A stretch of DNA of 64,000 nucleotides from Paracoccaceae bacterium (GCA_033344815.1 JAWPMR010000001.1:4822136-4886135); one strand, 5' to 3'; positions 53,769-64,000 are shown, counted from the first letter of the stretch. A program made the numbers and translations. The notes: generated by a model not told the origin, from the sequence alone.

Positions 53769-56234
53769 CTATCGTTCTGGCCACAGCACCGTGACGCCTA
53801 CAGCACCTGCACGGGCCAATTCCTCATCCAGTGACATTGGAATATACTCTCCCCGGCGCCACAGCTGCGCCATGTCATCATAATGACGCGACAGGAAGTG
53901 TCCTGACTGCCCGGTTGACGTGATGAACACCGAACTGTCAGGATCGGCAAAGTCATACACGCCGCGATAGGCGGCCCCGTGCACATTCAGAAATGGGTTG
54001 CGCCCTGTGCCGCTGGTCAACCCGCGTTGCAGCGTATTGTCCCCGCCATTTGTGGATTGGCGAATATTCACGAAATAGCGCAGGATTGGCACTTTGCCCA
54101 AGGCGGCGTGATCATGCGTCGCCTGATGTGCGTCCCCCCAGCGCAATGTTTCCAGCGCCGAACCCCAGGTTTCTTCAATCCAGACCAAAGCATCATCAAG
54201 TGCCAGCCGTGCCATGTCAGCGCAGGTTTCCACCGGAGCGGATTGCACAACATCGCACCACACAGCCGCGCCATCCACATCGCGAAAGGCGCGTTCAATG
54301 AACAGGGGCTCAACATGGGTCAATTCGCTGGCCAAGGGGCCCAGTTCATCATGCACCATACGGTCCTGCAAACTGCGCAACCAGGCCGCATAGATCAGGG
54401 GTTCCGGCAGGTGTTCGTTCATCTCGCCGGACCATTCCGCCAGCAATGTCAGGGCGCGCTGGCGCCGCCGAAGCGGTGTGCCCTCCGCTGCGGCTTCCCC
54501 GGTGAACCAAAGTTCAGACCCGATCAGCGGTAAAAGTGAGCGCGCAGTAAAGCTGACGGTGTCAAGTTGTGCTTCAATGAAGCTGTCACGGGTATGGACT
54601 TCGCGCGCCTGCATCAAACGTTGCCAGCGTTGGACGCGCTGTGTGTCGCCCCAATCGAAAGAGACGTGATTTGGAAACGGACGATCCACGGTCTTGTTGT
54701 TGGTATTGCCCAGAATACCGCCGTTGGGTGAGATGAATTCCGGGTTGGAGGCATAGGGCAGGCGGCCTTGCCAACGGTTCGCCTCAATCCATCCCGGGCT
54801 GGGTAAACGCCCCTGGCTTTGATGGCGTGCATCCCGGCGCGGCATCGCACCAATCATTTTCATGGCGATCTCTTCACCATCGACCAGCATCAGGTTTTGG
54901 GCAGGCGCAATATAGTCTTCGATCGCCTTCAACCCTTCGGGGATCGATTTGGCTTCCATCAGGCGCATCGCGGCACTCATGGTCGTGTCATTCGGGCTCA
55001 AAACGGTCCACGCCAGTGATGCCACATGGCCCGGCGGTGTAATGGTGCCGAGATTGTACATCGTGCCGGGCAGCACTGGACCATTATCGGTCCAGCGCAG
55101 GGTAATTGTGATTGGCGTAGAGTCTTTGATGTTGATAATCGAGCCGCGTTTTTCGAAAGCCTTGAAACCGTCAGGAGTGCGGTATTCTTCGGGATTGTCC
55201 GGATTTATCTGCTCGATGTAGACATCCTGATCGTCCATCCCGGCCGACGTCAGGCCCCACCCAAGCGCCTCGCTGCGCCCGCTTAGGATCACCGGCATAC
55301 CCGGTATGGTTGCGCCGATGACGCTGCCAGACTGCAATTGCATCCGCGCCAGATACCAGATTGAGGGGGCGGTAAAGCCCAGATGCGGGTCATTTGCCAG
55401 CAAGGTGCCACCCGAAGCCGAGCGGGACGGATCCGCTGCCCAGACATTTGACGCGCCTGCAAAGGCGCGCCCTTTAAAAGGCGAAAGCGGGTGATGCTCT
55501 TGCGGCGTGCTTTGCACAAACCGTTTCACACCGGGCACGATCTGGGAATATTCGGGCAGGGCGGTTAATCCGCTGCCAGGAATGTCCGGCAGAATATCAG
55601 ACAGGCGATCCGCGTCCGACAAGGCCAGCGACATGCGGGCGCGTAATACCTCATGGCTCAGATGTCCTGAAAGCTGCAGGCCCATCAATTTGACAATCGC
55701 TAATGAATCCGACGGACGCCATGCGGATACCGGCGCATTAAACAGGAACATTTCCGGTGCACCACGCCCCAAAGCGCTGCGGTTAATCTCGTCAAGGCGC
55801 GCATTCACACCCGTTGCGTAAGCCCGCAGCATCAAGTTCGTGCGCTCGTCCTGCGAATCCACCGACGCGCCCGCCAGTGCATATAGATCAAGACGCCGGA
55901 TCAATCTGTCGATGTTGACCGTTGCCGCGCCAAAAATCTCGGACAAGCGTCCCTGTGCGGTACGGCGCAGCATAGTCATCTGCCACAAACGGTCCTGCGC
56001 ATGGGCATACCCCAGCGCGTAAAACACATCCGTATCCGCATCACCAAAGATATGCGGCACATTGGCATTGTCGCGTACGATTTCAACCGGAGCGGTCAGG
56101 TAAGGCAGATCCAGAACCTTGGTGTATTCCGGCAAGGAGCGCGATGCGAGGTAATAGACCATCACCACGCCGAGCACGATCAACACCACCAATGTGGCCG
56201 TAATTCGCATCAACCATTTAAAGATCAGACTCAT
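53769..56234 (-). CDS. Penicillin acylase (Ntn-hydrolase) family protein
   Basis: The 821-residue precursor starts at ATG 56234 and has a membrane anchor or signal segment (MRITATLVVLIVLGVVMVYYLA). After an alpha chain (VEIVRDNANVPHIFGDADTDVFYALGYAHAQDRLWQM) comes the autocleavage site AFAGASNVW, where Ser becomes the N-terminal nucleophile of the beta chain. The later motifs NGGILGNTNN and GDTQRVQRWQ are also typical. Members hydrolyse amides including penicillin G and acyl-homoserine lactones. The true substrate is not shown by sequence. An upstream ATG 46 codons earlier gives no signal-like start. Confidence 0.9.
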   Translation of the reverse strand: MSLIFKWLMRITATLVVLIVLGVVMVYYLASRSLPEYTKVLDLPYLTAPVEIVRDNANVPHIFGDADTDVFYALGYAHAQDRLWQMTMLRRTAQGRLSEIFGAATVNIDRLIRRLDLYALAGASVDSQDERTNLMLRAYATGVNARLDEINRSALGRGAPEMFLFNAPVSAWRPSDSLAIVKLMGLQLSGHLSHEVLRARMSLALSDADRLSDILPDIPGSGLTALPEYSQIVPGVKRFVQSTPQEHHPLSPFKGRAFAGASNVWAADPSRSASGGTLLANDPHLGFTAPSIWYLARMQLQSGSVIGATIPGMPVILSGRSEALGWGLTSAGMDDQDVYIEQINPDNPEEYRTPDGFKAFEKRGSIINIKDSTPITITLRWTDNGPVLPGTMYNLGTITPPGHVASLAWTVLSPNDTTMSAAMRLMEAKSIPEGLKAIEDYIAPAQNLMLVDGEEIAMKMIGAMPRRDARHQSQGRLPSPGWIEANRWQGRLPYASNPEFISPNGGILGNTNNKTVDRPFPNHVSFDWGDTQRVQRWQRLMQAREVHTRDSFIEAQLDTVSFTARSLLPLIGSELWFTGEAAAEGTPLRRRQRALTLLAEWSGEMNEHLPEPLIYAAWLRSLQDRMVHDELGPLASELTHVEPLFIERAFRDVDGAAVWCDVVQSAPVETCADMARLALDDALVWIEETWGSALETLRWGDAHQATHDHAALGKVPILRYFVNIRQSTNGGDNTLQRGLTSGTGRNPFLNVHGAAYRGVYDFADPDSSVFITSTGQSGHFLSRHYDDMAQLWRRGEYIPMSLDEELARAGAVGVTVLWPER

Positions 56235-56337
56235 CCGGTCCCCGTGTCTAATATCCGTCGTCTTATTGACCCTTGGGATTTGACTGTTAGGTAGGTCGGC
56301 AGCGTAACGCAACACGGAAAACGGGAAGGGCAACGAT

Positions 56338-57210
56338 ATGGCCAAGCTGGCATTTTTAGGATTGGGCGTCATGGGAGGCCCAATGGCGGGTCATTTGCAA
56401 AAGGCGGGCCACGACGTGACGGTCTACAACCGCACCGCGAGCAAGGCCGAAGACTGGGCCACAACTCACGGTGGTGCTATGGCTGCAACGCCGCGCGAGG
56501 CGGCGGCGGAGGCCGAATTCGTTATGTCCTGCGTGGGCAACGATGACGACTTGCGGTCCGTTTGTCTGGGTGATGATGGCGCTTTTGCCGGAATGAATTC
56601 CGGTGCGGTTTTTGTAGATCACACGACCGTTTCGGCGGCGGTGACGCGTGAACTATACGCGGCAGCAAATGCAAAACAGATCAGTTTTGTGGACGCGCCG
56701 ATCTCCGGTGGGCAGGCAGGCGCGGAGAACGCGGCGCTCTCGATCATGTGTGGGGGCGAAGAAGGCGCTTATGAAAGGGCCACTCCGATCATGGATATCT
56801 ATTCAAAGATTTGCCGCCGTCTTGGCGACAGCGGTGCCGGTCAAATGACCAAGATGTGCAACCAGATCGCGATCGCCGGTTTGGTTCAGGGTCTGAGCGA
56901 AGCGCTGCACTTCGCGGATAAGGCGGGTCTTGATGGGCGCGCAGTTGTCGAAGTTATCAGTCAGGGTGCAGCAGGCAGCTGGCAAATGGCGAATCGATAC
57001 GAGACCATGCTGGATGATCATTTTGATCATGGGTTCGCTACGGACTGGATGCGCAAGGACCTCAATATCTGCCTGTCCACGGCAGATGAAACCGGTGCCA
57101 GCCTGCCGGTCACGGCTTTGGTCGATCAGTTTTACAAAGACGTGCAAAATATGGGCGGTGGGCGTTGGGACACGTCGAGCTTGTTCAAGCGTCTTAAAGC
57201 GCTCGGGTAA
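56338..57210 (+). CDS. NAD(P)-dependent beta-hydroxyacid dehydrogenase family protein
   Basis: The 290-residue enzyme has LAFLGLGVMGGPMAGHLQ for the dinucleotide, DAPISGGQAGAENAAL for substrate, the catalytic lysine in GAGQMTKMCNQI, and the C-terminal FATDWMRKDLNICL. It belongs to the 3-hydroxyisobutyrate/tartronate-semialdehyde/succinic-semialdehyde reductase class. It is divergent from the penicillin acylase gene and closed by a bidirectional terminator. Substrate not determined. Confidence 0.88.
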   Translation: MAKLAFLGLGVMGGPMAGHLQKAGHDVTVYNRTASKAEDWATTHGGAMAATPREAAAEAEFVMSCVGNDDDLRSVCLGDDGAFAGMNSGAVFVDHTTVSAAVTRELYAAANAKQISFVDAPISGGQAGAENAALSIMCGGEEGAYERATPIMDIYSKICRRLGDSGAGQMTKMCNQIAIAGLVQGLSEALHFADKAGLDGRAVVEVISQGAAGSWQMANRYETMLDDHFDHGFATDWMRKDLNICLSTADETGASLPVTALVDQFYKDVQNMGGGRWDTSSLFKRLKALG

Positions 57211-57227
57211 CACATCCAAAAGATCGC

Positions 57228-57262
57228 AAAAGGCGCGCCGCAGTGTTGCGCGCGCCTTTTTT
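57228..57262. terminator. Bidirectional terminator
   Basis: An 11-bp perfect stem (57228-57238 with 57250-57260) encloses an 11-base loop, with T-rich tails in both directions. It serves the plus-strand dehydrogenase gene ending at 57210 and the minus-strand SYLF gene ending at 57270. Confidence 0.85.
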
Positions 57263-57269
57263 CATGCGT

Positions 57270-57836
57270 TCAGGGAATGATGCGGGAGTACTTAGTGCCC
57301 TGCAACGTCGCGCCGATCAACAGGCCCGCGCGGCCAAAGACCGCAGCCAGAACAGGCGAAAGCGTCGTTGTCGTGTCCGCCTTGAACCCATCGCCCACGT
57401 CTGAGAATACATATTCCACATCTCCGCCAACGGCCCAGCCGGTGGAGGAACGGAACTCGCTCAAGGCTTCTTCGGTCATGAAAAACAGGACATGCGAATA
57501 TTGCTGTCCGCCGATTTGCAAACCGCCTGAAAACTGCGCCGTGGAATAATAATCAACGGTCACGTCATTGACCAACAAGGCGCCGCGTCCGTAAGCGCCA
57601 CCAAAACCAAAACCGGCTTCTGTGACCAAAGGCATGACCAGCATGCCGTTCGCCTTATCGGCGAGATTGCGGGTGTTGGGGAACTGACGGTACATTTCGT
57701 TCAGCGTTGCAACGACGCGCGCGTCGATCGTGGCCGCGCCCTGTGATCCGATGCCATTGCCACAGGCTGCGGTGAGCGACACGCCTGCCAGCGCGCCAAG
57801 GGTAAAGACCCTGCGTGAGAGTGTTGGATGATCCAT
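57270..57836 (-). CDS. SYLF/YSC84-domain lipoprotein with Tat-type signal
   Basis: The 188-residue precursor from ATG 57836 begins with the twin-arginine motif SRRVFTLG, then a hydrophobic stretch ending in a lipobox LTAAC, so a lipidated Tat export product is likely. The mature part is the SYLF (YSC84) domain, with KANGMLVMPLVTEAGFGFGGAYGRGALLV, GLQIGGQQYSHVLFFMT and TALSPVLAAVFGRAGLL-like end TLSPVLAAVFGRAGLLIGATLQG. SYLF domains bind lipids in eukaryotes; the bacterial role is unclear. Confidence 0.85.
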   Translation of the reverse strand: MDHPTLSRRVFTLGALAGVSLTAACGNGIGSQGAATIDARVVATLNEMYRQFPNTRNLADKANGMLVMPLVTEAGFGFGGAYGRGALLVNDVTVDYYSTAQFSGGLQIGGQQYSHVLFFMTEEALSEFRSSTGWAVGGDVEYVFSDVGDGFKADTTTTLSPVLAAVFGRAGLLIGATLQGTKYSRIIP

Positions 57837-57948
57837 TTTTTCCGCCTGTAAAGTGTTGCTCGACTGCCGGTTGATCCGACTTGTAAGCAAACATACGCCG
57901 ATTGGCGGGTAGTGTCACCCGAAACGTCCAGGCCTGCGCGGCAAGCCG

Positions 57949-58947
57949 CTACTTGTTCAGCAACCGGGCGGCGGCAGGTGCAAAATAGGTCAAAATACCG
58001 TCGCACCCGGCGCGTTTGAACGCCATCAGGCTCTCCATCATGACTTTTTCGCCGTCAATCCAACCGTGTTCCGCCGCCGCCTGAATCATGCTGAACTCGC
58101 CCGAGACCTGATAGGCATAGGTCGGCGCGCCAAAGCTTTCTTTGACCCTTTTGCAAATGTCCAGGTAGGGCATGCCGGGTTTGACCATCACCATATCCGC
58201 ACCCTCGCGCAGGTCGCGCTCAATCAGGCGCATTGCCTCATCGGAATTGCCGGGATCCATCTGATATGTCTTTTTATCGCCCGTCAAAGCGCCAGACGCG
58301 CCCACGGCGTCGCGGAAGGGGCCGTAAAAGGCCGACGCATATTTCGCGGAATAGCTCAGGATCATCACGTTTTGATGGCCCGCGCGCTCCAATCCTGCGC
58401 GCATCGCCCCAATGCGCCCGTCCATCATGTCCGACGGCCCAATGATGTCAGCACCCGCCTCAGCCTGCGCAAGCGTCATCTTGACCAAGGCCTCCACGGT
58501 GCGGTCGTTGACGATTTCGCCGTCCTCTACAAACCCGTCATGCCCGTTGATGTTATAGGTATCCAAGGCCACATCGGTCATGATTGCGATCTCTGGCACA
58601 GCTGCCTTGATTGCGCGAATGGCGCGGTTGGCGTGGTTTTCGGGATCCCACGCCCCAGCGCAATCCTCGGTGCGTTCTTCCAGCGAGGTATAAGGAAAGA
58701 TGCAGATCGCCGGTATGCCCAGATCCGCGGCCTCGCGCGCGGCCTCGACGATTTTGTCCACCGAGCGGCGAAAAACTCCTGGCATCGAGGGAATGGGTTC
58801 CTCGATCCCCTCACCGGATCGCACAAAGACGGGCCAGATGAAATCATCGACGCTGAGGCTGTTTTGGCGGGTCAGAGCGCGTATCGCAGAGCTCTGACGT
58901 GCGCGTCGCAGACGGGTGGCGGGAAAGGGGGCTTGAGAAGGGCGCAT
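57949..58947 (-). CDS. hemB: Delta-aminolevulinic acid dehydratase (porphobilinogen synthase)
   Basis: The 332-residue enzyme joins two 5-aminolevulinate molecules in tetrapyrrole synthesis. The two active-site lysines lie in ILSYSAKYASAFYG and MVMVKPGMPYLD. The zinc-binding cysteine cluster of other HemB proteins is replaced by DVALDTYNINGHDG, the zinc-free class also seen in Rhodobacter and Pseudomonas. I start at ATG 58947; the open frame upstream shows no homology. It is divergent from the membrane protein at 59070. Confidence 0.96.
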   Translation of the reverse strand: MRPSQAPFPATRLRRARQSSAIRALTRQNSLSVDDFIWPVFVRSGEGIEEPIPSMPGVFRRSVDKIVEAAREAADLGIPAICIFPYTSLEERTEDCAGAWDPENHANRAIRAIKAAVPEIAIMTDVALDTYNINGHDGFVEDGEIVNDRTVEALVKMTLAQAEAGADIIGPSDMMDGRIGAMRAGLERAGHQNVMILSYSAKYASAFYGPFRDAVGASGALTGDKKTYQMDPGNSDEAMRLIERDLREGADMVMVKPGMPYLDICKRVKESFGAPTYAYQVSGEFSMIQAAAEHGWIDGEKVMMESLMAFKRAGCDGILTYFAPAAARLLNK

Positions 58948-59069
58948 GTGTAATTTGTCCAGTTTGGATGACACTTCATGAGTGCCACGGATTTTTCCGC
59001 AAGCCAAGGGTGGGAATCGTCGAAGGCCAAGGCTAAGAGAGGACGTCATAACAACAAAAGTCCTCCCCC

Positions 59070-59597
59070 TTGAGCTTCTATCAAAGCGTCTTTGAACTGA
59101 TTGACATGCGGTCTTTCTCGAACCTGTGGTTCTGGATCGCGCTGGCAGTGATGTGGTCATCAGCCAGCCATTGGGTTTTGGGTGTGCCCTATGATCTGGT
59201 GTTGCGGGCGCGGCGAAACGGCGGGCAGGCAGAGCGCGACCTCGAAGACCTTGTCCGCATCAACACCAACCGACTGCTCAACATTGCGAATGTCTCGGGG
59301 CTGTGGCTGTTGGCCTTGGGGTGTTTTTTGCTGACGGCGACGTGCGTTTTGGGGTTTTTTTATCGGGTCGAACTGGCGCAGGCGTTGTTTTTATTGGGCT
59401 TTCCGATGTCGATCATCGGTGTGATTTCGCTGTCGACCGCGCGACTGATCTATCACGAGGAACCCAGCGGAGAGCAATTGCGCGCGCGCCTCACGCGTCA
59501 CCGGCTTTATGTTCAGATCACTGGCGTTATCTCGATTTTCGTCACAGCCCTCTGGGGGATGTATCAAAACCTGTCCGTCGGGCCACTGGGTGGTTGA
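59070..59597 (+). CDS. Conserved membrane protein (DUF599-like; often labelled SufBCD component)
   Basis: The 175-residue protein has about four membrane helices: the first, WFWIALAVMWSSASHWVLG, follows FELIDMRSFSNL, and the others are near residues 75-95, 100-125 and 150-165. The start at TTG 59070 is chosen because the preceding residues FYQSVFELIDMRS recur in Roseobacter homologues; an ATG at 59106 is the alternative. The SufBCD label in databases has no support in this neighbourhood, since no suf genes are present. Function unknown. Confidence 0.72.
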   Translation: MSFYQSVFELIDMRSFSNLWFWIALAVMWSSASHWVLGVPYDLVLRARRNGGQAERDLEDLVRINTNRLLNIANVSGLWLLALGCFLLTATCVLGFFYRVELAQALFLLGFPMSIIGVISLSTARLIYHEEPSGEQLRARLTRHRLYVQITGVISIFVTALWGMYQNLSVGPLGG

Positions 59598-59630
59598 CTT
59601 GGGCGCCGCAAACGCGAATTGAAACAACCC

Positions 59631-62600
59631 ATGGCTGATCCCTCCCATATCACCGTTTCAGGCGTTCCCGAAGGGTTTGACGCGCATTTCCTGCTGTCCG
59701 AGTTGGAAAAACAGGATGGCCCGATTGTACATGTGGCGCGTGATGACAAACGCCTTGCGGGCATGCAGGCGGCACTGAGGTTTTTTGCCCCCGACATGCC
59801 GGTTGTGGTTTTTCCCGGTTGGGATTGTCTGCCCTATGACCGCGTGTCGCCCAATGCCGATATTTCCGCACAACGCATGGCGACCCTGGCGGGGCTTGTT
59901 CACGGTATGCCGGGGCGGTTCATCCTGCTGACCACGCTGAATGCGGCAACACAACGGGTTCCGGCCCGCGCCACCTTGAAAGATGCGGCCTTCAAAGCCC
60001 GTGTCGGAGAGCGGCTCGATGAAGCCGCTTTGCGTAACTTCCTTGTTCGCATGGGATTTGTGCAAAGCCCGACTGTGACCGAACCCGGTGATTATGCGAT
60101 ACGTGGCGGCATCATCGATATCTTTCCACCGGGCGATTTGGGCCCTGTGCGCCTTGATCTGTTTGGGGACGTCTTGGACGGTGCGCGTCGCTTTGATGCG
60201 GCGACACAACGCACGACAGAAAAGCTCGAAGTTGTGGAACTTGCGCCGGTTTCGGAAGTGATTTTGGACGAGGCCGCCATCACGCGGTTTCGCCAGAATT
60301 ACCGGATCGAGTTTGGTGCGGCAGGGACGGATGATCCGCTGTATGAGGCGATCAGCGCAGGGCGCAAACACCAGGGCGCTGAGCATTGGCTGCCCTTCTT
60401 CCACGCCGAGTTGGAAACGGTATTTGATTATGTGCCACAGGCAGTCGTAACACTGGATGATCAGGTGACGGCCATCCGTTTGGCGCGCTGGGAAAGCATT
60501 GCGGATCAATATGAAACGCGGCGATTGGCCATGGCGCATCGGTCCAAAATGGACAGCGTTTACAAGCCGAGCCCGCCGGATGCGCTTTATCTTGATGACG
60601 CCGCTTGGGCAAGCGCCACAGAAGGACGCCGGGTTTTGCAACTTGCGACCTTGCCGCAAGCGACAGGCTTGGGGGTTACGGATGCAGGGGCGCGGTTGGG
60701 ACGGAATTTCGCGCCAGAGCGCCAACAGGAATCGTTGAGCCTTTTTGGGGCTTTGGCAGCACATATTAAAGTGAAAATGAAGGACGGTCCGGTTCTGATC
60801 GCCAGCTATTCAGAAGGTGCACGTGAACGTCTGATGGGGTTGATCGAGGATGAAGGATTGGTCGAAGCCATTCCAATTCCGAATGTGACCCGCATGGGAA
60901 AACACGGGTTGCATCTGGCTGTCTGGGCGCTGGAGCACGGGTTTGAAGCGCCTTGGTCTGTTGGCGGCGCGTCAGGAGACCCGCAAAAAATCACGGTGAT
61001 TTCGGAGCAGGACGTGTTGGGCGATCGCCTGATCCGCAGTGCCAAGAAGAAGAGGCGCGCTGAGAATTTCCTGACGGAGACTCAATCGCTGAGCCCCGGT
61101 GATTTGATTGTGCATGTGGATCACGGGATCGGGCGGTACAAAGGCCTTGAGGTGATCACGGCGGCCGGTGCGGCGCACGAGTGTATTCTGCTGGAATATG
61201 CCGAAAATTCAAAGCTCTATCTGCCTGTTGAGAACATTGAACTGTTATCAAAATATGGCCACGAAGAAGGGCTGCTAGACCGTCTGGGCGGCGGCGCATG
61301 GCAGGCCAAGAAGGCCAAACTCAAAGAGCGGATTCGTGAGATTGCCGACAAGCTGATCCGGGTCGCAGCCGAACGCGCCCTGCGCAAAGCGCCCGTGCTG
61401 GAGCCGCCCGAAGGCATGTGGGACGCATTTTCCGCGCGCTTCCCCTATCAGGAAACTGACGACCAGCTGCGCGCCATTGGGGACGTGATTGATGATCTGA
61501 CATCGGGTAATCCGATGGATCGTCTGGTGTGCGGTGATGTGGGCTTTGGTAAAACCGAGGTCGCGATGCGCGCAGCTTTTGTGGCGGCGATGTCAGGCAC
61601 ACAGGTGGCTGTGATTGCGCCGACGACATTGCTGGCGCGCCAGCATTACAAGAGTTTCGCGGAACGTTTCCGGGGTTTTCCGATCAACGTGCGCCAATTG
61701 AGCCGGTTTGTGTCCGCCAAGGATGCAAATGCGACGCGTGATGGCATGGCGCGCGGCACGGTGGATATTGTGATCGGCACCCACGCGCTTTTGGCCAAAG
61801 GCATACGCTTTCAGAACCTCGGCCTGTTGGTGATCGACGAGGAGCAGCATTTCGGTGTTACTCACAAAGAACGCCTGAAACAGATGCGCACGGACATTCA
61901 CGTGCTGACACTGACCGCGACGCCGATCCCACGGACCTTGCAGTTAAGCCTGACGGGCGTGCGGGACTTGTCCATCATCGGGACGCCACCGGTGGACCGT
62001 CTGGCCATCCGTACCTATGTCAGCGAATTTGATACGGTGACGCTGCGAGAGGCATTGCTGCGCGAACACTACCGGGGCGGGCAGTCCTTTTATGTGGTGC
62101 CGCGTATTTCAGATCTGCCGGAGATCGAGGAATTCCTCAAGGAGCAGCTCCCCGAACTGTCTTATGTAGTTGCACATGGCCAAATGGCCGCGGGCGAGTT
62201 GGATGATCGGATGAATGCGTTCTATGACGGAAAGTTCGATGTTCTGCTGGCCACAACGATTGTGGAATCGGGCCTTGATATCCCGACGGCCAACACGATG
62301 GTGGTGCATCGTGCGGATATGTTTGGTCTTGCGCAGCTTTATCAGATCCGAGGCCGCGTGGGGCGCTCCAAGACGCGTGCCTATGCGTATCTCACAACCA
62401 AACCACGCGCGAAACTGACAGCCACAGCAGAAAAACGGCTTCGTGTCCTCTCAAGCCTCGACACTCTTGGGGCAGGGTTCACGCTGGCCAGTCAGGATTT
62501 GGACATTCGCGGAGCGGGCAACCTTTTGGGCGAAGAGCAATCGGGTCAGATGCGCGATGTCGGTTTCGAGCTTTATCAATCCATGCTGGAAGAGGCGATT

Positions 62601-63131
62601 GCCAAGATCCGCGCGGGTGAGATGGAAGGTCTCAGCGAGGCAGACGATCAATGGGCACCGCAGATCAACCTTGGTGTCCCGGTTCTGATCCCCGAAGCCT
62701 ATGTGCCAGATTTAGACGTGCGTCTGGGGCTTTATCGCAGGCTGAGCAGCCTCTCGGCCAAAGTGGAGCTTGAAGGGTTCGCCGCAGAACTGATTGACCG
62801 TTTTGGCAAATTGCCGCGCGAGGTCAACACGTTGATGCTTGTGGTGCGGATCAAGGCGATGTGCAAACGCGCAGGCATTGCCAAGCTGGATGGCGGGCCA
62901 AAAGGGGCGACAATCCAATTCCACAATGATAAATTTGCCTCGCCCAAAGGCCTTGTTGAATTCATTCAGGATCAACGCGGATTGGCAAAGGTCAAAGACA
63001 ACAAGATCGTGGTACGCCGCGACTGGAAGGCAGATAACGACAAGATCAAAGGGGCCTTTGCGATTGCCCGCGATCTGGCAGAAAAAGTCGTGGCCGAAAG
63101 AAAAGCCAAAAGACGGGCCAAGGCAAGCTGA
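59631..63131 (+). CDS. mfd: Transcription-repair coupling factor Mfd
   Basis: The 1166-residue translocase removes stalled RNA polymerase and recruits UvrA. It has the UvrB-like N-terminal domains ([15 protein letters not shown]), the RNA-polymerase-interaction domain starting at [20 protein letters not shown], then helicase motifs: Walker [44 protein letters not shown] and [17 protein letters not shown], and a TRCF C-terminal domain. I start at ATG 59631; a TTG four codons upstream is less likely. Full length and intact. Confidence 0.97.
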   Translation: MADPSHITVSGVPEGFDAHFLLSELEKQDGPIVHVARDDKRLAGMQAALRFFAPDMPVVVFPGWDCLPYDRVSPNADISAQRMATLAGLVHGMPGRFILLTTLNAATQRVPARATLKDAAFKARVGERLDEAALRNFLVRMGFVQSPTVTEPGDYAIRGGIIDIFPPGDLGPVRLDLFGDVLDGARRFDAATQRTTEKLEVVELAPVSEVILDEAAITRFRQNYRIEFGAAGTDDPLYEAISAGRKHQGAEHWLPFFHAELETVFDYVPQAVVTLDDQVTAIRLARWESIADQYETRRLAMAHRSKMDSVYKPSPPDALYLDDAAWASATEGRRVLQLATLPQATGLGVTDAGARLGRNFAPERQQESLSLFGALAAHIKVKMKDGPVLIASYSEGARERLMGLIEDEGLVEAIPIPNVTRMGKHGLHLAVWALEHGFEAPWSVGGASGDPQKITVISEQDVLGDRLIRSAKKKRRAENFLTETQSLSPGDLIVHVDHGIGRYKGLEVITAAGAAHECILLEYAENSKLYLPVENIELLSKYGHEEGLLDRLGGGAWQAKKAKLKERIREIADKLIRVAAERALRKAPVLEPPEGMWDAFSARFPYQETDDQLRAIGDVIDDLTSGNPMDRLVCGDVGFGKTEVAMRAAFVAAMSGTQVAVIAPTTLLARQHYKSFAERFRGFPINVRQLSRFVSAKDANATRDGMARGTVDIVIGTHALLAKGIRFQNLGLLVIDEEQHFGVTHKERLKQMRTDIHVLTLTATPIPRTLQLSLTGVRDLSIIGTPPVDRLAIRTYVSEFDTVTLREALLREHYRGGQSFYVVPRISDLPEIEEFLKEQLPELSYVVAHGQMAAGELDDRMNAFYDGKFDVLLATTIVESGLDIPTANTMVVHRADMFGLAQLYQIRGRVGRSKTRAYAYLTTKPRAKLTATAEKRLRVLSSLDTLGAGFTLASQDLDIRGAGNLLGEEQSGQMRDVGFELYQSMLEEAIAKIRAGEMEGLSEADDQWAPQINLGVPVLIPEAYVPDLDVRLGLYRRLSSLSAKVELEGFAAELIDRFGKLPREVNTLMLVVRIKAMCKRAGIAKLDGGPKGATIQFHNDKFASPKGLVEFIQDQRGLAKVKDNKIVVRRDWKADNDKIKGAFAIARDLAEKVVAERKAKRRAKAS

Positions 63132-64000
63132 TCACTCCGCGGGCAAGCGATCCTCTATACGTCCCATGACCCGCATCAGCACATATGCCAGCAAAGCCAT
63201 CATGAGGATAGCACCGACAAGAGGACGGATCGTACCATCAAAGAGCAATCCGATGGGCGATGCGATAACGGCGGCCAAAACGGTGGAAACAGCGCCAATG
63301 ACACTGGCTGCCATGCCAGCAATATGCCCCATGGGTTCCAATGCAATCGCGTTTAGATTGCCGATGGTAAGCCCGGCCTGAAAGAAGACATAGGCTTGCC
63401 AGATCGCAAAAACCGCAAATGAACTGGTGCCCAGTGTTTCGTTGCTGATCAAGACGGTGATCGACAGGACGATCTGAATGCCCAGAGCCACAGTGATCAG
63501 GCGTCGCATGCCCAGGCGCACAACCAAAAGTGCATTCAGAAAACTCGCAATTGCAGATACGAGCGCGATGCCCCCAAACCAGAAATGAAATGAGTCTTGT
63601 TTGTCATAGACGTGCTCATAAATCGGTTGGATCAACATCAAAACGGTAAACAACATCGACAGGCACAATGTCTGGACGAAAATCGACAGGCGGACCACGG
63701 GGTGCGCAAACATTTCCCGAACCGCGCCCACGATCAGATGGAGCTTGAGAGGCCGACGGTTTTCCTTGGCCAAAGTCTCCGGGAGCCTCAGAATAACCCA
63801 AACAACTGATATCAAAGAAAAGACAATGAAGGCAGCGAATATGCCCCGCCAATCGCTGTAGGAAATGATCACATAGCCCAGTGTCGGTGCGACGCCGGGG
63901 ACAAGCGTAAAGATCATCATCACGATGGAGACGATTCTTGCCATCTCACGGCCCGAAAACAGGTCTCGAATGACCGCCATGGAGACCACTCTGGGACCCG
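63132..64000 (-). CDS. MFS drug-resistance transporter, Bcr/CflA type (partial, 5' end outside window)
   Basis: The frame enters at the right edge and ends at 63132, giving about 289 residues of the C-terminal two thirds. The visible start GPRVVSMAVIRDLFSGREMARIV is the conserved motif after helix 4 of Bcr/CflA exporters, followed by APTLGYVI and then about eight more membrane helices. It probably exports drugs or small metabolites by proton antiport. It converges on mfd with no gap. Confidence 0.88.
   Translation of the reverse strand, partial: GPRVVSMAVIRDLFSGREMARIVSIVMMIFTLVPGVAPTLGYVIISYSDWRGIFAAFIVFSLISVVWVILRLPETLAKENRRPLKLHLIVGAVREMFAHPVVRLSIFVQTLCLSMLFTVLMLIQPIYEHVYDKQDSFHFWFGGIALVSAIASFLNALLVVRLGMRRLITVALGIQIVLSITVLISNETLGTSSFAVFAIWQAYVFFQAGLTIGNLNAIALEPMGHIAGMAASVIGAVSTVLAAVIASPIGLLFDGTIRPLVGAILMMALLAYVLMRVMGRIEDRLPAE

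Noticed and set aside
58066-58953. A 295-codon plus-strand frame over hemB
   Set aside because: It is antisense to hemB, which has all catalytic motifs; the antisense frame is a by-product of codon bias.
59070-59597. Involvement in the SufBCD iron-sulfur complex
   Set aside because: This is a database label only; no suf genes lie nearby and the protein is a small membrane protein without relevant motifs.

Overview
The window looks like a chromosomal segment of a marine Roseobacter-group alphaproteobacterium (Rhodobacterales). The evidence is the gene order dusB(nifR3)-ntrB-ntrC-ntrY-ntrX, trkA-trkH-hfq-hflX, glnB-glnA, an NtrC without the sigma54 contact loop, a HemB without zinc cysteines, and a DMSP lyase DddP whose six metal ligands fall at the published residue numbers. 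This is a reading of gene content and order; no database search was run.

Left core, 1 to 9.6 kb: a hydrolase/OsmC fusion protein cut by the window edge, dddP, a divergent heme-dependent N-demethylase-like gene, a DUF900 hydrolase, glnB-glnA with a clear terminator, the bifunctional NAD(P)HX repair enzyme, a Hint-domain protein and tRNA-Leu(UAG).

Accessory region, about 9.3 to 35.0 kb: next to the tRNA lies a decayed element with a serine recombinase pseudogene (one frameshift, two stops), a broken coupled partner gene and truncated cargo. It is followed by a large two-armed catabolic locus (12.7-27.0 kb). A divergent centre at 19.4-19.6 kb separates a leftward arm from a rightward arm. The leftward arm holds a winged-helix/solute-binding-protein fusion regulator, three SDR genes (one interrupted), an M24 'peptidase' with an altered metal site, and an FMN lactate-dehydrogenase-like enzyme. 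The rightward arm holds a ribose-type ABC transporter, an SDR, a 3-hydroxyisobutyrate-dehydrogenase-like enzyme, a ThuA protein and a truncated FAH-family hydrolase. The mix of SDRs, FAH hydrolase and L-lactate dehydrogenase resembles the non-phosphorylated L-fucose/L-rhamnose diketo route ending in pyruvate and lactate, but two steps are broken, so the locus appears to be decaying or repurposed. After it come an acyltransferase with an AlgX/AlgJ-like domain, a defective IS1182-type element with inverted repeats, a secreted choloylglycine-hydrolase-type amidase, a DUF1254 protein and an IS3 remnant.

Right core, 35 to 64 kb: hpt, a COQ10/RatA-type protein, MmgE/PrpD, the ispD-ispF-pgpA-cinA operon, the nitrogen regulation operon, a tandem SnoaL protein, a lipoprotein, potassium uptake (trkA, trkH), hfq-hflX, a pseudouridine synthase, a penicillin-acylase-family enzyme, a 3-hydroxyisobutyrate-dehydrogenase-like gene, a Tat-type lipoprotein, hemB, a membrane protein, mfd and an MFS exporter cut by the right edge. 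No rRNA, CRISPR array or intact prophage was seen.
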